DNA of 64,000 nucleotides from Acidisarcina polymorpha. Lineage in GTDB: Bacteria; Acidobacteriota; Terriglobia; Terriglobales; Acidobacteriaceae. The stretch covers positions 1 to 64,000 of the forward strand of contig NZ_CP030844.1 in the NCBI RefSeq assembly GCF_003330725.1, written 5' to 3'. A program made the position numbers and the translations under genes. Positions 43,306-51,908 of this stretch are shown in pieces (position 1 is the first letter of the stretch; each line of letters opens with the position of its first letter). Below the pieces are notes generated by a model. It was not told the origin of the DNA and searched no databases. It saw only the letters and a program-made list of their open reading frames with translations.

Positions 43306-44634
43306 ATGTCAACTGCGGTTCGGATCTTTACACCGCGAGTGCGAATACAACCAATCTTCCATGCAGAGGTTCCACGAGTGACAATTCCTTTACTCAGTCT
43401 TCCCAGATATTCGATTGGGGTGGGCGACCGGTTCGCCCATCAGGCGAAGGCGCAACTGGCCGCGTGCGTCAAAGCCGCGGATGCTAAATGCTACGTCGCG
43501 CCAGTGTGGAACAAAAGCAATCGGGAACACAACATCGTTCACTCGGAGCCCGAGCAGACTCGCCGCGCGGCGGATTCAGCGGTGTTGGCTCTGGGATGGG
43601 ACAAGGCTTACTTTTGCGACGCGGACCACATCAACGCCTCGACCGTGGATCGGTTCCTTTCACCGTGCGACTTCTTCACCCTGGACGTCGCCGATGAGAT
43701 CGGCAAACCCGCTTCGGTAGAGTCTGCGGAATCATTCACGTCGCGCCATCGGCATCTGATTGGGCAGGTAGAAATACCAGACGTTGGAATACTAGAGATT
43801 CCCGAAAGCTTTTTTCGAAGGACGGTGCACAAGTATCTCGGTTCAATCGACCACGCGTCCGAAATCTACACCAAAATCGAAACGGCTAAAGGGGCAGGGA
43901 CGTTCGTCACTGAAGTTTCGATGGACGAAACGGACACTCCGCAAAGTCCTCCAGAATTGTTGATCATTCTAGCGGCGATCGCGGACCGAAAAATACCCAT
44001 TCAAACAATTGCTCCGAAGTTCACTGGGCGCTTCAACAAAGGCGTCGACTACGCCGGGGATTTGGCACAGTTTTCGCGGGAATTTTTCAACGACGTTGCC
44101 GTGCTCGCCCACGCGGTAAATCACTTCGGGCTACCAGCGAACCTGAAATTGAGCGTGCATTCGGGCAGCGATAAGTTTTCGATCTACAAGCCTATTCGAG
44201 AGGCCCTTATCCACTTCGGAGCAGGAGTTCACCTCAAGACTGCCGGCACGACATGGCTGGAGGAGTTGATCGGCTTGGCCGAGGCGGGCGGAGACGGTCT
44301 GATTATGGCGAAAGAGATTTATCGCGAAGCTTATGCTCGCAAAGCGGAACTGTGCGCTCCTTATGCCGCGGTGATCGACATCGATCCTTCGCAGCTGCCG
44401 TCACCTTCAGAGGTTTCTTCCTGGACATCGGACCAATTCACCGGCGCTCTTCGGCATGAGCAAACCTCGCCAGCCTATAACCCAAGCTTCAGACAGCTAC
44501 TCCATGTCGGTTTCAAGGTGGCTGCTGCCAAAGGAACAGCTTACCTGCAACTGCTTGAGCGGAACGAGCCGGTGATTGCGGGAAACGTCACCACAAACCT
44601 CTTCGATCGACACATCTCACCGCTATTTCTTTAG
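43306..44634 (+). CDS. uxaE: Tagaturonate epimerase family protein (UxaE)
   Basis: 442 residues. Family features: YSIGVGDRFAHQAKAQLAAC, WNKSNREHNIVHSEPEQTRR, YFCDADHINASTVDRFLSPC (metal-ligand His and Asp) and CDFFTLDVAD. The central part has PIQTIAPKFTGRFNKGVDYA, then GLPANLKLSVHSGSDKFSIY and FGAGVHLKTAGTTWLEELIG. UxaE of Thermotoga-like bacteria converts D-tagaturonate to D-fructuronate in hexuronate breakdown; other members may act on other ketoses. Here no uronate isomerase or dehydratase is nearby, so the substrate may differ. A gluconokinase-like start follows after 12 nt, so they were one operon. Confidence 0.88.
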   Translation: MSTAVRIFTPRVRIQPIFHAEVPRVTIPLLSLPRYSIGVGDRFAHQAKAQLAACVKAADAKCYVAPVWNKSNREHNIVHSEPEQTRRAADSAVLALGWDKAYFCDADHINASTVDRFLSPCDFFTLDVADEIGKPASVESAESFTSRHRHLIGQVEIPDVGILEIPESFFRRTVHKYLGSIDHASEIYTKIETAKGAGTFVTEVSMDETDTPQSPPELLIILAAIADRKIPIQTIAPKFTGRFNKGVDYAGDLAQFSREFFNDVAVLAHAVNHFGLPANLKLSVHSGSDKFSIYKPIREALIHFGAGVHLKTAGTTWLEELIGLAEAGGDGLIMAKEIYREAYARKAELCAPYAAVIDIDPSQLPSPSEVSSWTSDQFTGALRHEQTSPAYNPSFRQLLHVGFKVAAAKGTAYLQLLERNEPVIAGNVTTNLFDRHISPLFL

Positions 44635-44646
44635 AAATGACTTTCC

Positions 44647-44980
44647 ATGATTTTGATTCTGATGGGTGTTTGCGGCACTGGAAAGACGACTGTGGGTAGA
44701 TTGCTGGCTCGAGAACTTGGTTGGCAATTCGCGGACGCTGCGATTACCATTCCGCCAGCCAATCGAGCGAAGATGCGTGATGGGATGCCCCTCAACGACT
44801 CGGATCGCCTCCCTTGGCTTCAGTCCCTTCATGACCTTATTGACGAGTGGCGACAATCCCATACCTCCGAGATCGCAGATGCAGAGGCGGGATGTGAGGA
44901 GCAACCCTGGAAGACGCTACTACCCAGCGCCGCTGTTCGAGGCTTAGAAGAGTCAATCGGCGGCAAGAAGGAGCAGGCTT
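44647..44980 (+). pseudogene. Gluconokinase, 3' truncated
   Basis: Begins [20 protein letters not shown] (P-loop GVCGTGKTT), then [40 protein letters not shown] and LHDLIDEWR. This is the first ~75 residues of a ~170-residue gluconokinase (PPANxxKMxxGxPLxDxDRxPWL). After residue ~78 the sequence is unrelated, and the frame runs on antiparallel to nothing known until it overlaps the broken SSB copy. Loss of the kinase's C-terminal half means the pathway must use another kinase or a non-phosphorylated route. Confidence 0.8.
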
Positions 44981-45054
44981 TGCTGTCAACTGGGATCTCA
45001 AAGGAATTGGGGCTGCATACCTTCCGAGATGAGCGCGACGCCGGTGGCTTTCAA

Positions 45055-45296
45055 GTCAAAGCTGGAAGAACGAGAAAGGAGACTACGAAACCCGCACCGA
45101 ATGGCTCCGCGTCTATGCCTGGAGCAATCTCTCCAACTTCGCGAAGACTCTCCAGAAGGGCTAGCCCGTCACCCTCGAAGGGACGCTGCGTTATCGCGAC
45201 GTCGAAGACGAAGTCCAGGGCACGACCGTCAAGCACCGGATCGCCGAAATCCACGCAACAAGCCTCAAGCGTCTCTCGAAGATTGAGGCGCGTCTA
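45055..45296 (+). pseudogene. Third, broken ssb copy
   Basis: Read in the frame starting near 45061: [33 protein letters not shown], then an in-frame TAG, then [20 protein letters not shown] and [20 protein letters not shown]. This is colinear with ssb at 14921-15292 (WKNDKGEYETRTEWHRVYAW, LSVEGKLKYREVESDVQGT). The N-terminal third is missing and a stop interrupts the rest. Confidence 0.82.
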
Positions 45297-46164
45297 ACGA
45301 TCCGCAGACGGAGCCGGCGACGAATAGTCGCTTGCCAAAACGCACATTGCAGAATTCAGCCTCGCTCGCCTAGGCAGTGCTACCCCCTCGGTACGGGTCC
45401 AATCTCGAGTGACGATATCAGGCCGAGGCACTCATCGAACCTCGCTCGGGGTGGTGTAGTGACCCATTTCGCTCCAAGACGGACGAAACCGTTGTCGCAC
45501 TCCTCACTATTCAGGCTCGGATGCTTAGGGCGCGAAGTGATCGACCTCATCGACCTTGTAGCGGCGCGGGATCAGTTTGCCTTCGACGATCACCGGATCG
45601 CCGTTCTTCAAACGGGGCTGAGCGCCATTCGGCGCATCCACCTCGGTAGAACCTTTCAACCAAACGGTGCGGCCTTTAACCCACTTCAACAGCCATTCCC
45701 CAAAGCCAGGCAACCTATGTTGACGCAGATTTCTATGCTGTCCGAGGCTGCTGTATCGAGATAGGCACTTTCAACTGGAACATGACCACCTTTTCCGTCC
45801 CGTTCCACTTGGCCATCATGGGGTGTAAGAACAGCTCACGCCGCTGCGCCACGGCGAAAAACTTTACGCTCGTTCTTCGAGCGAGCTCGACGGCCTCCTC
45901 TCCCGAGGCAATGTATGGTCCGCCGCCTAATTGCAAGCATAAAGCCCAGATGAGATGAAGTGGCCTGCGGCAATGTATTCGGCCTATAGGTGAAGCTTTC
46001 GCTTCTGGCCATGATGTACTCCGCGCCCCTCTCTACCTTACAAGCTCGCCGGCATTAAAATGCCTTGCCTTGGGACAGGTTACGAGCGGGCCGGTTTGAC
46101 CTGTTCTCTCATCAGTTCTTCTGCGCGCAATACCGAGGGGAAAATTAAATACAGTAGCAGCCGT
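45297..46164. other. Gene-poor stretch left of the IS110 element
   Basis: Two short minus-strand frames occur: 45525-45713 (LKNGDPVIVEGKLIPRRYKV, slightly OB-fold-like) and 45733-45936 (KWNGTEKVVMFQLKVPISI). Neither has a convincing start or family. They may be scraps of element genes. No other structure seen. Confidence 0.3.
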
Positions 46165-46213
46165 GTGGTGGGAATGTGTGAATCGCGCTAGCGATTTGCA
46201 TCATTTCCACCAC
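46165..46213. repeat. Long imperfect hairpin just behind the IS110 transposase
   Basis: GTGGTGGGAATG...GAATCGC pairs with GCGATTTGCATCATTTCCACCAC, giving about 18-20 paired bases around a GCTA loop. It begins 3 nt after the transposase stop (46216 on the minus strand). It may be the transcription terminator, a subterminal recombinase-binding repeat, or part of a structured element RNA. Confidence 0.65.
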
Positions 46214-46215
46214 TT

Positions 46216-47232
46216 CTACGCAGCGGGACGGTACTGCTGACCGGTTGTCAGAATGGCCCATGCGATACGAGCCAGCTTGTTGGCCAGTGCCACAACAGCC
46301 ACATTGGAATGCTTCCTTACTGCAAGCTCGTCCATCCAGGGACCGAAGCTATGCTGAGATCGGTTTAGTCGTGCGAATGCGGCTCGAGCGCCCTCAACCA
46401 GCATTTTCCGCAAGTACTGATTTCCCCGCTTGCTTATACCCAGCAACTTCGCCTTACCACCTGAGGAGTGCTGCCGCGGAACAAGCCCCAGCCAAGAGGC
46501 CATATCACGGCCTGTCCGGAAAGCTGCTGCATTGCCCACTGCTGCGACAAGAGCGGTGGAGATGATCGGGCCGATCCCGGGAATACCCGTCAAACGTTTG
46601 CACGATTCGTTCGATCGGGAGATACGGCCGATCTCCTCCGTCACATTGCCAATCTTTGCCTCTAGCTCTTCCCACTCTTCTCGGAGTGCTGACAGAATCG
46701 TGCGTGAACGGTCGCTCAGTCCATTCTCCGCATCCTCCAAGACCGCCGGCAAATTCTTTCGAAGATGTTCGGATCCAACCCGTATCGGAAGACCGCGTTC
46801 AAGCAGAAATCCACGGATCTGATTGGTGAGCGCCACCCTGCGTTGAATCCAACGCTCGCGCACGCGGTGAAGCGCCTGCAGATCGAGCTGCTCTTCCGTC
46901 TTCATTGGAACGAAGCGCATGGTAGGCCGCAACACCGCCTCAGCAATCGCCTCTGCATCGATGAAGTCGTTCTTGTTCGACTTCACATACGGGCGCACGT
47001 ACTCCGCCGGCATGAGCCTGACATCGTGGCCTTGGCTGGCAAGAATGCGAGCCAGATAGTGTGATCCGGAGCAAGCCTCCATCCCAATCACCTCCGCCCT
47101 CAGGTTCGCCGTGTACACCAGCAACTGAGGTCGCGAGAACTTCTTCTTCACTACCACGGAGCCCTTCTCATTAAGAGCGACGAGGTGAAAGACGGATTTT
47201 GCAACATCGATTCCAACGGTACGAATAGCCAT
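46216..47232 (-). CDS. IS110-family transposase/recombinase
   Basis: 338 residues with the DEDD RuvC-like N-terminal domain (VGIDVAKSVFHLVALNEKGS, VIGMEACSGSHYLARILASQ, NDFIDAEAIAEAV carrying the D-x-x-D acidic residues). A helical linker follows, then the C-terminal Transposase_20 domain (LTGIPGIGPIISTALVAAVG, GRDMASWLGLVPRQHSSGGK) with the catalytic Ser region. IS110 enzymes excise and insert circular elements guided by a bridge RNA transcribed from the element's non-coding end. The frame is complete and the motifs look intact. Confidence 0.94.
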   Translation of the reverse strand: MAIRTVGIDVAKSVFHLVALNEKGSVVVKKKFSRPQLLVYTANLRAEVIGMEACSGSHYLARILASQGHDVRLMPAEYVRPYVKSNKNDFIDAEAIAEAVLRPTMRFVPMKTEEQLDLQALHRVRERWIQRRVALTNQIRGFLLERGLPIRVGSEHLRKNLPAVLEDAENGLSDRSRTILSALREEWEELEAKIGNVTEEIGRISRSNESCKRLTGIPGIGPIISTALVAAVGNAAAFRTGRDMASWLGLVPRQHSSGGKAKLLGISKRGNQYLRKMLVEGARAAFARLNRSQHSFGPWMDELAVRKHSNVAVVALANKLARIAWAILTTGQQYRPAA

Positions 47233-47412
47233 AACGGTCTCCTCCTGAACGCAACTTCAGAGTGTAGCGAGCGGCGGACCATTACATAAGCTCGGGCCCC
47301 TCTACATCGATTTTCATAGCATCTCTTCTGCGGGGGAAAACCCCGCAGCCCCCCTTCAATCATGGCGCGTGACCGCGCCGTATTCGGTAGACAAACCCCT
47401 AATGGTGAGAGC
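47233..47412. ncRNA. Candidate bridge-RNA region of the IS110 element
   Basis: About 180 nt upstream of the transposase start contain no gene but several small foldable segments, including TGCGGGG-GAAAA-CCCCGCA (about 47317-47335). In IS110 elements of the IS621 type the bridge RNA is encoded in the non-coding end upstream of the recombinase. The exact element boundary and the guide loops cannot be set by eye. Confidence 0.3.
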
Positions 47413-48908
47413 ACCGGGAGATGGTTTACGTTTCGTACCGGGAAGAGAGTTTACAAGGCCCTTGCGGGGAAATTGGCTCTGGTTCTGGGTAAAGGCTGGC
47501 CGAGCCCGGTCTGTAATAAGAATATCTCCCGCCGTCGAAGCGTTGGGAATGTGGGAATCCCGAAGGGATTTCCAAGAGGAGTGGGACGGGTGGAAAACCG
47601 GCTTTATGGTTTTCCATGCTTTCCACTCCTCGTCATTTCCAACGCTTGTTTTAGGGACGAAGCGCCGGTAGAAACCGCATTTCGTTGACATCGAACGCAC
47701 CAACTTCCAAAGAGCAGAAGTAGACTCGATAGAAGGCGTCCTGGACTTTTTCGAGTGCTATATCCTGGCCGCGAAAGACTTGGCTGATGAATACCCGGCC
47801 CTTATGCCAGCTAATATCTCCTGAGTCGTTGACACGCCGCGTCTGGAAGTGAGCAGGATACTGATATGCCTTCGTGTACCGTGGCAGAAGCCGCGAGCTG
47901 GGCACATAGATGTTGCCGGGTGTTTCGTTCCCCAAGGCTTCGTGCGGACGCTCATGGTTATAGACCCGGCGAAACTCATCGAACCGTTTTTGCTGTGCCT
48001 GGAGCGTCTTCGCGGACGGGTTCGTTGTGTCCTGCTTGAGTGTGCGATGCATCCGTTCGTGTCGACCGTTCTGCTGCGGTTTACCCGGCTGAATGCGTTC
48101 ATGCACGATCCCGAGGCGCACCCAGTTAAGTGACAACTGGGACAGTCCCAGCAAGGCATGTCCAGAGAATGGGCATCCGTTGTCCGTACGAATCCTGTCA
48201 GGAACACCATACTCGCGCATCGCTGCCTCGCAGATCGCGAGTACATGCGCCGTATCCATCCGGGTTATGGCCTGACAGCGGATCAGATAGCGACTGTAGG
48301 CATCTGTAATGGTGAACGGATCGCATCGGTGCCCATCTCCTGTGCGGAACCAGCCCTTGAAGTCCATGCACCATAGCTGGTTCGGTGCGGTGACCTCAGC
48401 GAAGGGTTCTGAGTATGGAGTGGTTCTGCGTCTCTTGCGAACAGGGTTCGTGAGTCCGGCCCGGCGAAGAATCTGGCCAATGGTGCTAGCTGCTGGCCAT
48501 ACAACGTTCGGGTTCATCTTCTCCAAACGCGCCTTCAACTTCCGCGCTCCCCAGGAAGGAAAACGCTTCCGAAGAGCAAGTATCTCGTTTTCGATCTCCA
48601 TAGAGGTTGCATGAGAACAACCGTGGGGTCTGCGCGAAATATCCAGCAAGCCTTCCGGGCCAACTTCGTTATATCGCTTGATCCACTTATAGGCGGTTGG
48701 GCGTGAGATGCCGTACTCATGGCACAAGTCCGTCACAGACATCTCTGCCTTCTGATAACTCGATAAGAACTGCAAGCGTTGATCCACAATACGACTCTCT
48801 CTCCAAGGCATAAACGCATCTTCCTGCGTTACGTCCTTCGTTGAAGAGCCACTCCTCCCATATCTGTAAACCCTGTCTCCGGTCTTGCGTGTAAACCATG
48901 TCCCCGGT
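47413..48908 (-). mobile_element. IS481-family element with tandem terminal repeats
   Basis: Right end: two tandem ~19-nt units TGTAAACCCTGTCTCCGGT (48865-48883) and TGTAAACCATGTCCCCGGT (48890-48908). Left end, inverted: 47413-47455 contains ACCGGGAGATGGTTTACG and TACCGGGAAGAGAGTTTACA. The outer units form the terminal inverted repeats (ACCGGG...ATGGTTTAC). The element encloses the transposase at 47651-48811 and a 200-nt non-coding left flank in which open frames look spurious. Both ends and the transposase are intact, so it may still be active. Confidence 0.85.
47651..48811 (-). CDS. IS481-family transposase
   Basis: 386 residues. N-terminal HTH (SVTDLCHEYGISRPTAYKWI, KRYNEVGPEGLLDISRRPHG), then the rve integrase core: LWCMDFKGWFRTGDG (first Asp), IRTDNGCPF (second Asp) and GKPQQNGRHERMHRTLKQDT (catalytic Glu). 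The GKPQQNGRHERMH box and the C-terminal YNHERPHEALGNETPGNIY pattern are typical of IS481. The upstream start ATG 48811 lies about 50 nt inside the right-end repeats. Confidence 0.95.
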   Translation of the reverse strand: MPWRESRIVDQRLQFLSSYQKAEMSVTDLCHEYGISRPTAYKWIKRYNEVGPEGLLDISRRPHGCSHATSMEIENEILALRKRFPSWGARKLKARLEKMNPNVVWPAASTIGQILRRAGLTNPVRKRRRTTPYSEPFAEVTAPNQLWCMDFKGWFRTGDGHRCDPFTITDAYSRYLIRCQAITRMDTAHVLAICEAAMREYGVPDRIRTDNGCPFSGHALLGLSQLSLNWVRLGIVHERIQPGKPQQNGRHERMHRTLKQDTTNPSAKTLQAQQKRFDEFRRVYNHERPHEALGNETPGNIYVPSSRLLPRYTKAYQYPAHFQTRRVNDSGDISWHKGRVFISQVFRGQDIALEKVQDAFYRVYFCSLEVGAFDVNEMRFLPALRP

Positions 48909-49127
48909 ACCTACTATGGGCCAGCCCCTCGCGCTCTGCAAGGCCTTTCGCCCTCCGGGTTTTGGCTCCCCCACGCCTGCCAAAAACGCAGCCGCGGTCC
49001 CCCCAAAAAGCTGCGCTCGAAGACCTTTCCGTTTGCTACCCCCGCCTTCGCCAGGTGGCGTTCGGCATTTGCATGCCGCGTTTCCACGCGGAAAAGCAAA
49101 AGCAAAAAACCCACGGAGGCAGCATCC

Positions 49128-50042
49128 ATGAACCCCACCCTCAGCCCTACCCTACCGGCTTCCGCCAGTGAAAAGCGGAAGCCTGCATCGTCCAAAGAAC
49201 TCATCGCCGCCAACATCCAGAGCCTTATTGAGCAACTGGAGGCAGGACACTCCGAAGGTCTCACCGCCTACCTTGCCGCCATGGGCAAATTCCATAACTA
49301 TTCCTTCGGCAACATCCTCGAAATCGCACGGCAACGCCCTGACGCTCAAAAAGTAGCGGGACTTTATGCGTGGAACCAGTTAGGCCGTAAGGTCAGGAAG
49401 GGCGAACGCGGCATTCGCATTCTGGCGCCGATGATCGGCATCAAGCGCAAGAAGGATTCCGCAGCCGAGAAAGAAACACCCGAACAGAAGAAGCCTGCTT
49501 TGGTTGGCTTTCGCGCGGTGTACGTCTTCGATGTCTCCCAGACCGACGGCGCACCGCTTCCCGAGCTTTCAAGCAAGGTCAAAGGTTCCGTGGGCGAGTA
49601 CCGCGAAAGGCTTTTCGCGTTCGTTGCCGTGCAGGGCATCGAGCTTGAGTACGACAATTCCATCAGCCCTGCAATGGGCGTGAGCTATGGGGGACGCATC
49701 GTCCTCTTACCCGGTCAGGAGCCAGCCGAGGAGTTCAGCACCTTGGTTCACGAAGTCGCGCATGAGCTTCTCCACAAAGCCGAGCGCAGAACCGCAACTA
49801 CCAAGACTGTTCGCGAGACCGAAGCCGAGGCCATCGCCTTTGTTGTCTCGACCACCATCGGACTTGACGCTGGACACACCAGCGCCGATTACATCTCGCT
49901 CTATAACGGCAATGCCGCGCTCTTAGCCGAGAGCCTGGAGGTCATTCAGCGGGCCTCAGCCATCATCCTCTCCGCCATCGAATCCGCCCCGGTCGAAGAC
50001 GCCGAGGCACCCGCAGAAGCCGAACTCGCCCAGGCGAGCTAG
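49128..50042 (+). CDS. ArdC-like antirestriction protein with zincin domain
   Basis: ATG 49128 has GGAGG 9 nt upstream; 304 residues. The N-terminal domain (about 20-140) is DUF1738/ArdC-N-like, which binds single-stranded DNA: LIEQLEAGHSEGLTAYLAAM, FHNYSFGNILEIARQRPDAQ and GIRILAP. The C-terminal domain (about 155-285) is a zinc-metallopeptidase fold with TLVHEVAHELLHKAERR (HExxH) and a downstream ETEAEAIAFVVSTTIGL that supplies the third ligand. ArdC proteins protect incoming plasmid DNA from restriction. First gene of the plus-strand cluster, 219 nt after the IS481 right end. Confidence 0.9.
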   Translation: MNPTLSPTLPASASEKRKPASSKELIAANIQSLIEQLEAGHSEGLTAYLAAMGKFHNYSFGNILEIARQRPDAQKVAGLYAWNQLGRKVRKGERGIRILAPMIGIKRKKDSAAEKETPEQKKPALVGFRAVYVFDVSQTDGAPLPELSSKVKGSVGEYRERLFAFVAVQGIELEYDNSISPAMGVSYGGRIVLLPGQEPAEEFSTLVHEVAHELLHKAERRTATTKTVRETEAEAIAFVVSTTIGLDAGHTSADYISLYNGNAALLAESLEVIQRASAIILSAIESAPVEDAEAPAEAELAQAS

Positions 50043-50131
50043 ACCCCGAGTTTCCCCTTTCTATGGGCGGACGGCCCACCCGTCCGCGCCGCTTTGACCG
50101 CACGATCCAACCCGCCCAAAGGAGGGCCATC

Positions 50132-51838
50132 ATGCAGGATTCCAGCGCATTCCAGTTTCTCGCCATCAACACCATCCACGCGTCCAAGACCAACCCCCGC
50201 AAGACCTTCGACGAAGCCAAGCTTTATGAGCTTGCTGAGTCCATCAAGCACAACGGCATGATTCAGCCCATCACCGTCAGGCCGAACCATCAGGGCTTCG
50301 AGATCGTCGCCGGGGAGAGACGTTTCCGCGCCGCCCAGATCGCCGAGTTGTTTTCCGTTCCCGCCCGTATCGTCGACCTCGACGATGCCGCGAGTCTCGA
50401 ATGGGCTTTGGTCGAGAATTCGCAACGTTTGGACGTTCACCCTTACGAGGAGGCGCAGGGCTTCCAGCGCTTGCTCGACATGCCCGGCTACGATGTGGCC
50501 GCTTTGGTCGAGAAGTCCGGCAAGAGCGCAAGCCATATCTATGGCCGTCTCTCCCTCTTGCAACTGATTCCCGAAGTGGCCGAGGCGTTCGTGCAAGAGC
50601 GTATCACCGCCAGCCATGCCAACCTGATCGCTCGCCTGCCGCAGGAACACCAGGCCGAGGCTTTCGAGCAGTGCTGGCGCAAAGACTGGAGTGATACCGA
50701 AGCCCATCTCCTACCCGCGAAATTCCTTTCTTCGTGGATACAGAACAACCTTTATCTCCCCCTTGCCGACGCGCCCTTCGACCGCGAAGATGCAACCCTC
50801 AATCCCGCTGCCGGAGCTTGCACCACCTGCCCCCGCCGCAGCGGATACAACACCGCACTCTTTCCCGACGTGGCATCGGATGAGTGCCTAGACGGAAATT
50901 GCTACAGGTTGAAAATCTCAGCACATGTAGACCGTGAGATTGTCGCTCATCCCGAGTACATCCAGATCGAGACCTCGTGGCGCAGCCGCAGTGAACAGCG
51001 CCCTGGAGTCCTAGACCCTAGTGAGTACGAAATCCTCGACACCCCCGAGAACCCGGATGCCGAGCCACCCTGCCCGTTCACCCGCACCGCTCTGATCGTC
51101 TACGGCAAACACGTTGGCACCACCGTCAGCGTTTGCACCGAGGACGACGACTGCCCTGTCCACAACCCCGACGTGGCGCAGCGCCTCGCAGCGGCCCCGA
51201 CCGTTATATCTCTCGCCACGCCCGCTCCTCTAAGCAATACAGAAGAGGAGACCGAAGGTGAGGACGAGGCCGAAGAGCAAGCCGCCCAGCGCCAGCAGGA
51301 GGCCGAACGGCTCAGACAAGAGTTCAAGGAAAAGCAGGAGCACCAAGCCGAGGAGCGCCGCAGGGAGTCCCAAAGGCAGCATGAGGAGTACGAGGCCGAA
51401 CGCGCCCGGAAAGCGGCCTTACATCAAGAACGGCTGGCCACGCTCAACCGGATGATCGAGAATGCGCCCGCCATGTTCAGCGCGGCGCAATTGAGGCTCT
51501 TCCTTTCCGCGCTCATCGACCTCAACCTCTATTTCGATGAAGATGTGGCGGCAGCCATCGTTGGCGACGATGAAAACAACCAGCAGAGCGCGGAGGAGGT
51601 TCTAGCCAGCACCCTTGCCAAACTGCCCGACGACAAGCTTACAGGCTTCGCCCTCCGTCTCGGCTTCACCGCCCACACCGCTCTTCCCCGTCAAGGCGAA
51701 ACCGACTTCCTGGCCGCAGCTGCAGCCGCCTTCGCTCCACCGCAACCCCAGAAAGCCAGCAAGCCGAAGAAGGCGCAGACGCCCCGCGCCAAGGCTACGC
51801 CTAAAAAGACCGCCCCGAAAAAGAAAGTCGCAGCCTAG
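50132..51838 (+). CDS. Long ParB/RepB-like partition protein with Cys cluster and coiled coil
   Basis: ATG 50132 with AAAGGAGG 8 nt upstream; 568 residues, about twice a typical ParB. N-terminal ParB/Srx domain: NPRKTFDEAKLYELAESIKH, GMIQPITVRP, GERRFRAAQIAEL (CTP-binding box, residues 61-73) and ENSQRLDVHPYEEA. HTH at about 120-142 (DVAALVEKSGKSASHIYGRL). A cysteine cluster CTTCPRRSG and CLDGNCY (about 230-260) could bind zinc. Residues about 375-450 form a charged coiled coil (EEDEAEEQ-type), and the tail is Lys/Ala/Pro-rich, probably DNA-binding. Such long forms occur on plasmids and integrative elements. No ParA is seen, so partition may be atypical or the protein may be a regulator. Confidence 0.9.
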   Translation: MQDSSAFQFLAINTIHASKTNPRKTFDEAKLYELAESIKHNGMIQPITVRPNHQGFEIVAGERRFRAAQIAELFSVPARIVDLDDAASLEWALVENSQRLDVHPYEEAQGFQRLLDMPGYDVAALVEKSGKSASHIYGRLSLLQLIPEVAEAFVQERITASHANLIARLPQEHQAEAFEQCWRKDWSDTEAHLLPAKFLSSWIQNNLYLPLADAPFDREDATLNPAAGACTTCPRRSGYNTALFPDVASDECLDGNCYRLKISAHVDREIVAHPEYIQIETSWRSRSEQRPGVLDPSEYEILDTPENPDAEPPCPFTRTALIVYGKHVGTTVSVCTEDDDCPVHNPDVAQRLAAAPTVISLATPAPLSNTEEETEGEDEAEEQAAQRQQEAERLRQEFKEKQEHQAEERRRESQRQHEEYEAERARKAALHQERLATLNRMIENAPAMFSAAQLRLFLSALIDLNLYFDEDVAAAIVGDDENNQQSAEEVLASTLAKLPDDKLTGFALRLGFTAHTALPRQGETDFLAAAAAAFAPPQPQKASKPKKAQTPRAKATPKKTAPKKKVAA

Positions 51839-51845
51839 CCCGGAG

Positions 51846-51871
51846 GCGGGGAGTCCCTTCGGACTCCCCGC
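51846..51871 (+). repeat. Strong hairpin between parB-like and WGR-ligase genes
   Basis: GCGGGGAGTCC (51846-51856), loop CTTC, GGACTCCCCGC (51861-51871): an 11-bp perfect stem 8 nt after the parB-like stop and 38 nt before the next start. No T-run, so it more likely protects or partially attenuates the transcript than ends it. Confidence 0.6.
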
Positions 51872-51908
51872 GCACCACCCCACACCGATCCATAAGGAGA
51901 ACACTGTT

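Noticed and set aside
44647-45297. Full 216-codon frame as an intact kinase
   Set aside because: Only the first ~75 residues match gluconokinase; the rest is out-of-frame SSB remnant.
47356-47703. 115-codon minus-strand frame next to the IS481 transposase
   Set aside because: It spans the IS481 left terminal repeats and overlaps the transposase end; probably spurious.
50039-50707. 222-codon minus-strand frame opposite the ParB-like gene
   Set aside because: Antisense shadow; the plus-strand frame has ribosome site and ParB boxes.
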